Below, piece by piece: positions 39,832 through 42,558 of a stretch of DNA of 42,558 nucleotides. A model generated the notes under the pieces. It was not told where the DNA came from. It saw only the letters and a program-made list of their open reading frames with translations, and made no database searches. Source of the DNA: RGIG7300 sp045133915 (lineage in GTDB: Bacteria; Bacillota; Clostridia; Oscillospirales; CAG-272); assembly GCA_045133915.1 (NCBI GenBank), contig JBGUUX010000002.1, positions 1-42,558 of the forward strand, written 5' to 3'. Position numbers and translations under genes: made by a program. Positions within the stretch are counted from its first letter, which is position 1. Each line of letters starts with the position of its first letter.

Positions 39832-40779
39832 ATGATAGAAATAGAAAAGCCCAATATTGAGACAATGGATTTAAGTGACGATGGCAGATTTGGCACCTTC
39901 ACAGTGGAGCCCCTTGAAAGAGGTTTCGGCACCACTCTCGGTAACTCTCTCCGCCGTGTGCTTCTGAGCTCTCTTCCCGGCGTAGCAGTTGTATCTATCA
40001 AGATCGACGGCGTACTCCACGAGATCTCCACCGTTCCCGGTGTTAAGGAAGACGTTACTGAGATCGTTCTCAACGTTAAGGGTATCATTGCAAAGCTGTT
40101 CAGTGAAGGACAGAAGACTGTCGTTCTGGATGTTGTAGGTCCCGCAGTTGCAACTGCAGGCGACATCAAGGCAGACGGCGAAATCGAAATTCTCAATCCC
40201 GATCACGTTATTGCGACCGTTGGTGAGAACACCCGTTTCTATATGGAGTTAACACTTGATCACGGTAGAGGATACGTTTCTCAGGAAAAGAACAAGCAGA
40301 ACAATCCCGCTACGATCGGTGTTATATATACCGATTCGATCTACACCCCCGTGTACAACGTAAGCTACAAGGTAGAGAACACACGTGTGGGCAATGTTAC
40401 CGATTTCGATAAGCTCACTCTCAACGTAGAGACTAACGGAACCATTTCCGCTAAGGAAGCTGTATCGCTCGGTGCCAAGATACTCAACGAACATCTCAAC
40501 CTCTTCGTTGATCTCTCTGATGAGGCGAAGAAGGCAGAGATCATGGTTGAAAGACCTGAGACTCAGAAAGAGAAAGTTCTTGAGATGGTCATTGAGGAGC
40601 TTGACATGTCTGTACGTAGCTTCAACTGCTTGAAGCGCGCAGGCATCAACACAGTTGAGGATCTGACCAACCGTACCGAAGAGGATATGATCAAGGTTAG
40701 AAACCTCGGTAAGAAATCACTCGAAGAAGTTATCCAGAAGCTTCATTCGCTCGGCTTGGACCTCAAGAAGGACGAATAA
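39832..40779 (+). CDS. rpoA: DNA-directed RNA polymerase subunit alpha
   Basis: 315 residues. N-terminal dimerisation domain has GRFGTFTVEPLERGFGTTLG and NSLRRVLLSSLPG; the C-terminal alphaCTD has the helix-hairpin region NCLKRAGINTVEDLTNRTEE and KVRNLGKKSLEEV. I choose the ATG at 39832 because GGAGG (39819-39823) lies 8 bases upstream and the usual start is MIEIEKP; an ATG at 39817 overlaps the SD itself. The gap before it holds a small hairpin (39774-39792). Confidence 0.98.
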   Translation: MIEIEKPNIETMDLSDDGRFGTFTVEPLERGFGTTLGNSLRRVLLSSLPGVAVVSIKIDGVLHEISTVPGVKEDVTEIVLNVKGIIAKLFSEGQKTVVLDVVGPAVATAGDIKADGEIEILNPDHVIATVGENTRFYMELTLDHGRGYVSQEKNKQNNPATIGVIYTDSIYTPVYNVSYKVENTRVGNVTDFDKLTLNVETNGTISAKEAVSLGAKILNEHLNLFVDLSDEAKKAEIMVERPETQKEKVLEMVIEELDMSVRSFNCLKRAGINTVEDLTNRTEEDMIKVRNLGKKSLEEVIQKLHSLGLDLKKDE

Positions 40780-40828
40780 GCCAAACTACATTGATAGACG
40801 AACCAATCTTTAAAGGAGGTAAGTTTAA

Positions 40829-41173
40829 ATGCCTAGCAACAGAAAACTCGGTAGAACAAGCGCTCAGCGTAAGTCCATGCTCCGCGGTATGGTAACATAT
40901 CTGCTTGAGAACGGTCAGATCGAGACCACTCTCACCAGAGCTAAGGAAGTACGTAGCCTTACCGAAAAGATGATAACACTTGGCAAGACCAACACACTGG
41001 CTTCCCGCCGTGCTGCTCTTGCATATATAACTAAGGAAGACGTAGTAAAGAAGCTCTTTGACCAGATCGCTCCCAAGTACAGCGACCGTAACGGTGGATA
41101 CACCTGTATCTACAAGCTCGGTCCCCGTCGTGGCGATGCTGCAGAGATGGCTGTAATTAAGCTCGTTGACTAA
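40829..41173 (+). CDS. rplQ: 50S ribosomal protein L17
   Basis: 114 residues. RKLGRTSAQRKSMLRGMVT, TLTRAKEVRSLTEKMITLGK and the C-terminal RRGDAAEMAVIKLVD are typical. Last gene of the super-operon: a strong terminator follows within 11 bases, so the ecf transporter genes often found next in Firmicutes are not here. Confidence 0.98.
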   Translation: MPSNRKLGRTSAQRKSMLRGMVTYLLENGQIETTLTRAKEVRSLTEKMITLGKTNTLASRRAALAYITKEDVVKKLFDQIAPKYSDRNGGYTCIYKLGPRRGDAAEMAVIKLVD

Positions 41174-41183
41174 TAGCTAACAA

Positions 41184-41213
41184 AAAAATGCACTCCGTAA
41201 GGGGTGCATTTTT
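41184..41213 (+). terminator. Terminator of the ribosomal super-operon
   Basis: A 13-bp stem (41184-41196 with 41201-41213, one G-T pair), loop gtaa, ending in T5. Confidence 0.94.
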
Positions 41214-41338
41214 ATATTAAATCTAAAATATATGTGTAATAAAATTTTCCACTCGGATATATGAATATATAGAAAAACAATACGGTGAAAAATTAATTTT
41301 GTGTACATAATTATATTGTCATTTTAATGGTTTTTTGC

Positions 41339-41367
41339 TTGAAATTTACCATATTGTGTGCTATAAT
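41339..41367 (+). promoter_or_regulatory. Promoter for the CBM9-like surface protein gene
   Basis: TTGAAA at 41339-41344, a 17-base spacer and TATAAT at 41362-41367 with TGC before it (extended -10). AGGAGGAA at 41386-41393 is the RBS. Confidence 0.85.
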
Positions 41368-41400
41368 GCCCATAGTTATTTTATTAGGAGGAATTTCGTC

Positions 41401-42558
41401 ATGAAGAAATTCATTGCTATTATTGCAACATTACTTATTCTCGTGTCTTCTATGGCTACCACCGTTATGGCAGGTCCTGACGGCATCGAGGAAAATCCCC
41501 CCATCGACGTACCCGGTATGACTCCTACCATTGACGGTACTATCAATGAGAACGAGGGTTGGTCTGTTTCTGCTCTTATGAACTATAAGACCCTTGGCTT
41601 CTACTGGCACGTTAACCCCCTTACCATGGACGGTAACGTAAGATTTGCATGGGATAACGACAACCTTTACTACTGTGCAAACATCAGAGACGGTCTTGAG
41701 GCAACTCATGAGATCACCGGTGAGACTATTCCTGCAGGTCACAACACCTTCCTCTATTCCGAAGGTGAGGACTGGATCGACGTTGATGCAGATGATCCTA
41801 CCAACCACTACGGTTACGACGGCGATATCTTCGGTATCATCATCGACCCCATGTCCGTAATGCTTGACGCAGGCTTTACCGGCAACGAGGACTACACTCC
41901 CTGGTACCTTGTAGGTCTCTTTGAGGGTGACGTAGCTAAGATGTACAGACAGAAGATCAACGCAGGCGACATTACCGATCAGGTTAAGGTTGCAGGTCAC
42001 AAGACCGCTGAGGGCTGGCAGCTCGAGGCAGCTATTCCGTGGGATATTATCATCAAGGACGTTGAGGATATCTCCTTCGGTGAGTGTGTAATCGACAAGG
42101 CTGAGCTTCTTAAGGACGGCGGTTACGTTAGACTTGGCGCTATGTACCACGACCGTTTTGACGATCCCGAAGCAGGCGAAAGATCCACTTGGGGCCGTTT
42201 TGTAACATGTCCTACCACTCTTGCTACAGGTATGTCCGGTAACGGTTCTTCCGGTACTAACGTTCTTTCCTGCGGTATCAACCTCAAGCTCAAGGCTCCT
42301 CAGGGCGGCAACGATACTACTACTGCTGCTCCTGAAACAACAACAGGTGGTGAAAACACCTCTGCCGAGACCGAGACCGCTTTCGTTGAAGTTACCGATG
42401 ATAAGGGTAACGTTGTAACAGACGCTTCCGGCAACAAGGTTACTCAGAAGGTTACTGTTAAGGCAACAGGTAAGACCACTACCAAGAAGGCTACCAACGG
42501 TTCCGCTACAGGCGGTAACGCTGCTCAGACCTTTGATATCGGTATCGCAGTTGCTCTT
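41401..42558 (+). CDS. Secreted CBM9-like (DOMON-type) surface protein, 3'-truncated
   Basis: 386 codons are open to the window edge without a stop. Signal peptide about 1-24 (MKKFIAIIATLLILVSSM, cleavage after TVMA). Residues about 37-300 form a beta-rich domain with the pattern of family 9 carbohydrate-binding modules: PTIDGTINENEGW at the start, then VRFAWDNDNLYYCANIRD, and DGDIFGIIIDP and WQLEAAIPW. A Thr/Glu-rich linker follows (from about 303), then a TDDKGNVVTDASGNKVT segment and a Gly/Ala-rich stretch that looks like the run-up to a C-terminal membrane anchor lost beyond the edge. A role in polysaccharide binding is likely, but the ligand is unknown. Strong promoter and RBS. Confidence 0.78.
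   Translation, partial: MKKFIAIIATLLILVSSMATTVMAGPDGIEENPPIDVPGMTPTIDGTINENEGWSVSALMNYKTLGFYWHVNPLTMDGNVRFAWDNDNLYYCANIRDGLEATHEITGETIPAGHNTFLYSEGEDWIDVDADDPTNHYGYDGDIFGIIIDPMSVMLDAGFTGNEDYTPWYLVGLFEGDVAKMYRQKINAGDITDQVKVAGHKTAEGWQLEAAIPWDIIIKDVEDISFGECVIDKAELLKDGGYVRLGAMYHDRFDDPEAGERSTWGRFVTCPTTLATGMSGNGSSGTNVLSCGINLKLKAPQGGNDTTTAAPETTTGGENTSAETETAFVEVTDDKGNVVTDASGNKVTQKVTVKATGKTTTKKATNGSATGGNAAQTFDIGIAVAL

Noticed and set aside
39117..40196. 359-codon minus-strand open frame opposite rpsD/rpoA
   Set aside because: Shadow of strongly coding plus-strand genes; composition is low-complexity Ser/Leu/Thr.
1..42558. Search by eye for tRNA, rRNA, prophage, transposase, toxin-antitoxin or known defence genes
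   Set aside because: No tRNA-like cloverleaf with conserved loops, and no integrase, transposase or phage structural genes were seen. A tool-based scan could still find small RNAs I missed.

Overview
The window is a chromosomal segment of a low-to-moderate GC Gram-positive bacterium of the class Clostridia, probably an uncultured gut-type member of the Oscillospiraceae/Ruminococcaceae or a relative. This placement is inference. It rests on spoVG, an SLH-domain surface protein, a YqhQ-type DUF1385 gene before prmC, an AbrB-type regulator with a C-terminal Cys pair, zinc-type S14, and the Firmicutes order secY-adk-map-KOW-infA-rpmJ-rpsM-rpsK-rpsD-rpoA-rplQ. No phage, insertion sequence, CRISPR array, tRNA or rRNA gene was found.

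Layout. (1) 1-3.2 kb: the 3' part of a bifunctional hisIE gene, a ThyX-like protein of unknown role, spoVG on the minus strand, and murC. Strong hairpin terminators, several of them bidirectional, separate these. (2) 3.2-8.7 kb, minus strand: a secreted SLH / Cys-rich / C39-like protease gene overlaps an 850-residue glycosidase gene by 4 bp. Then come dut and a NERD-domain membrane protein, also overlapping by 4 bp. A repeat-rich spacer lies between the two pairs. (3) 8.7-11.4 kb: an acyl carrier protein and an AMP-forming acyl ligase driven by a consensus promoter, divergent from a small membrane-anchored hypothetical protein. (4) 11.4-20.4 kb, minus strand: an envelope and cell-division cluster (uppP, ftsK/spoIIIE, DJ-1/PfpI protein, 5-formyl-THF cyclo-ligase, CPBP protease, mltG), preceded by a cyclase-family hydrolase and pfkA. 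(5) 20.6-24.7 kb, plus strand: DUF1385 protein, prmC, ddl, murI and a DUF523 protein. murC, ddl, murI, uppP and mltG together give the window a peptidoglycan theme. (6) 24.7-41.2 kb: a divergent AbrB-type regulator, then an unbroken S10-spc-alpha ribosomal protein super-operon from rpsJ to rplQ (31 genes including secY, adk, map, infA and rpoA), ending at a strong terminator. (7) 41.3 kb to the end: a secreted, probably wall- or membrane-anchored protein with a CBM9-like domain, cut by the window edge.

Most of the window is ordinary housekeeping sequence. The points most worth a second look are: RNA-structure candidates inside the ribosomal operon (a roughly 250-nt leader before rpsJ, and structured gaps at rpsJ-rplC, rpsZ-rpsH and secY-adk); a roughly 90-residue Arg/Asn-rich tail on ribosomal protein S3; a ThyX-like protein lacking the ThyX signature residues; a small family of long intergenic palindromes; and the coupled surface protease / cytosolic glycosidase pair. 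No clear new defence or mobile system is visible.
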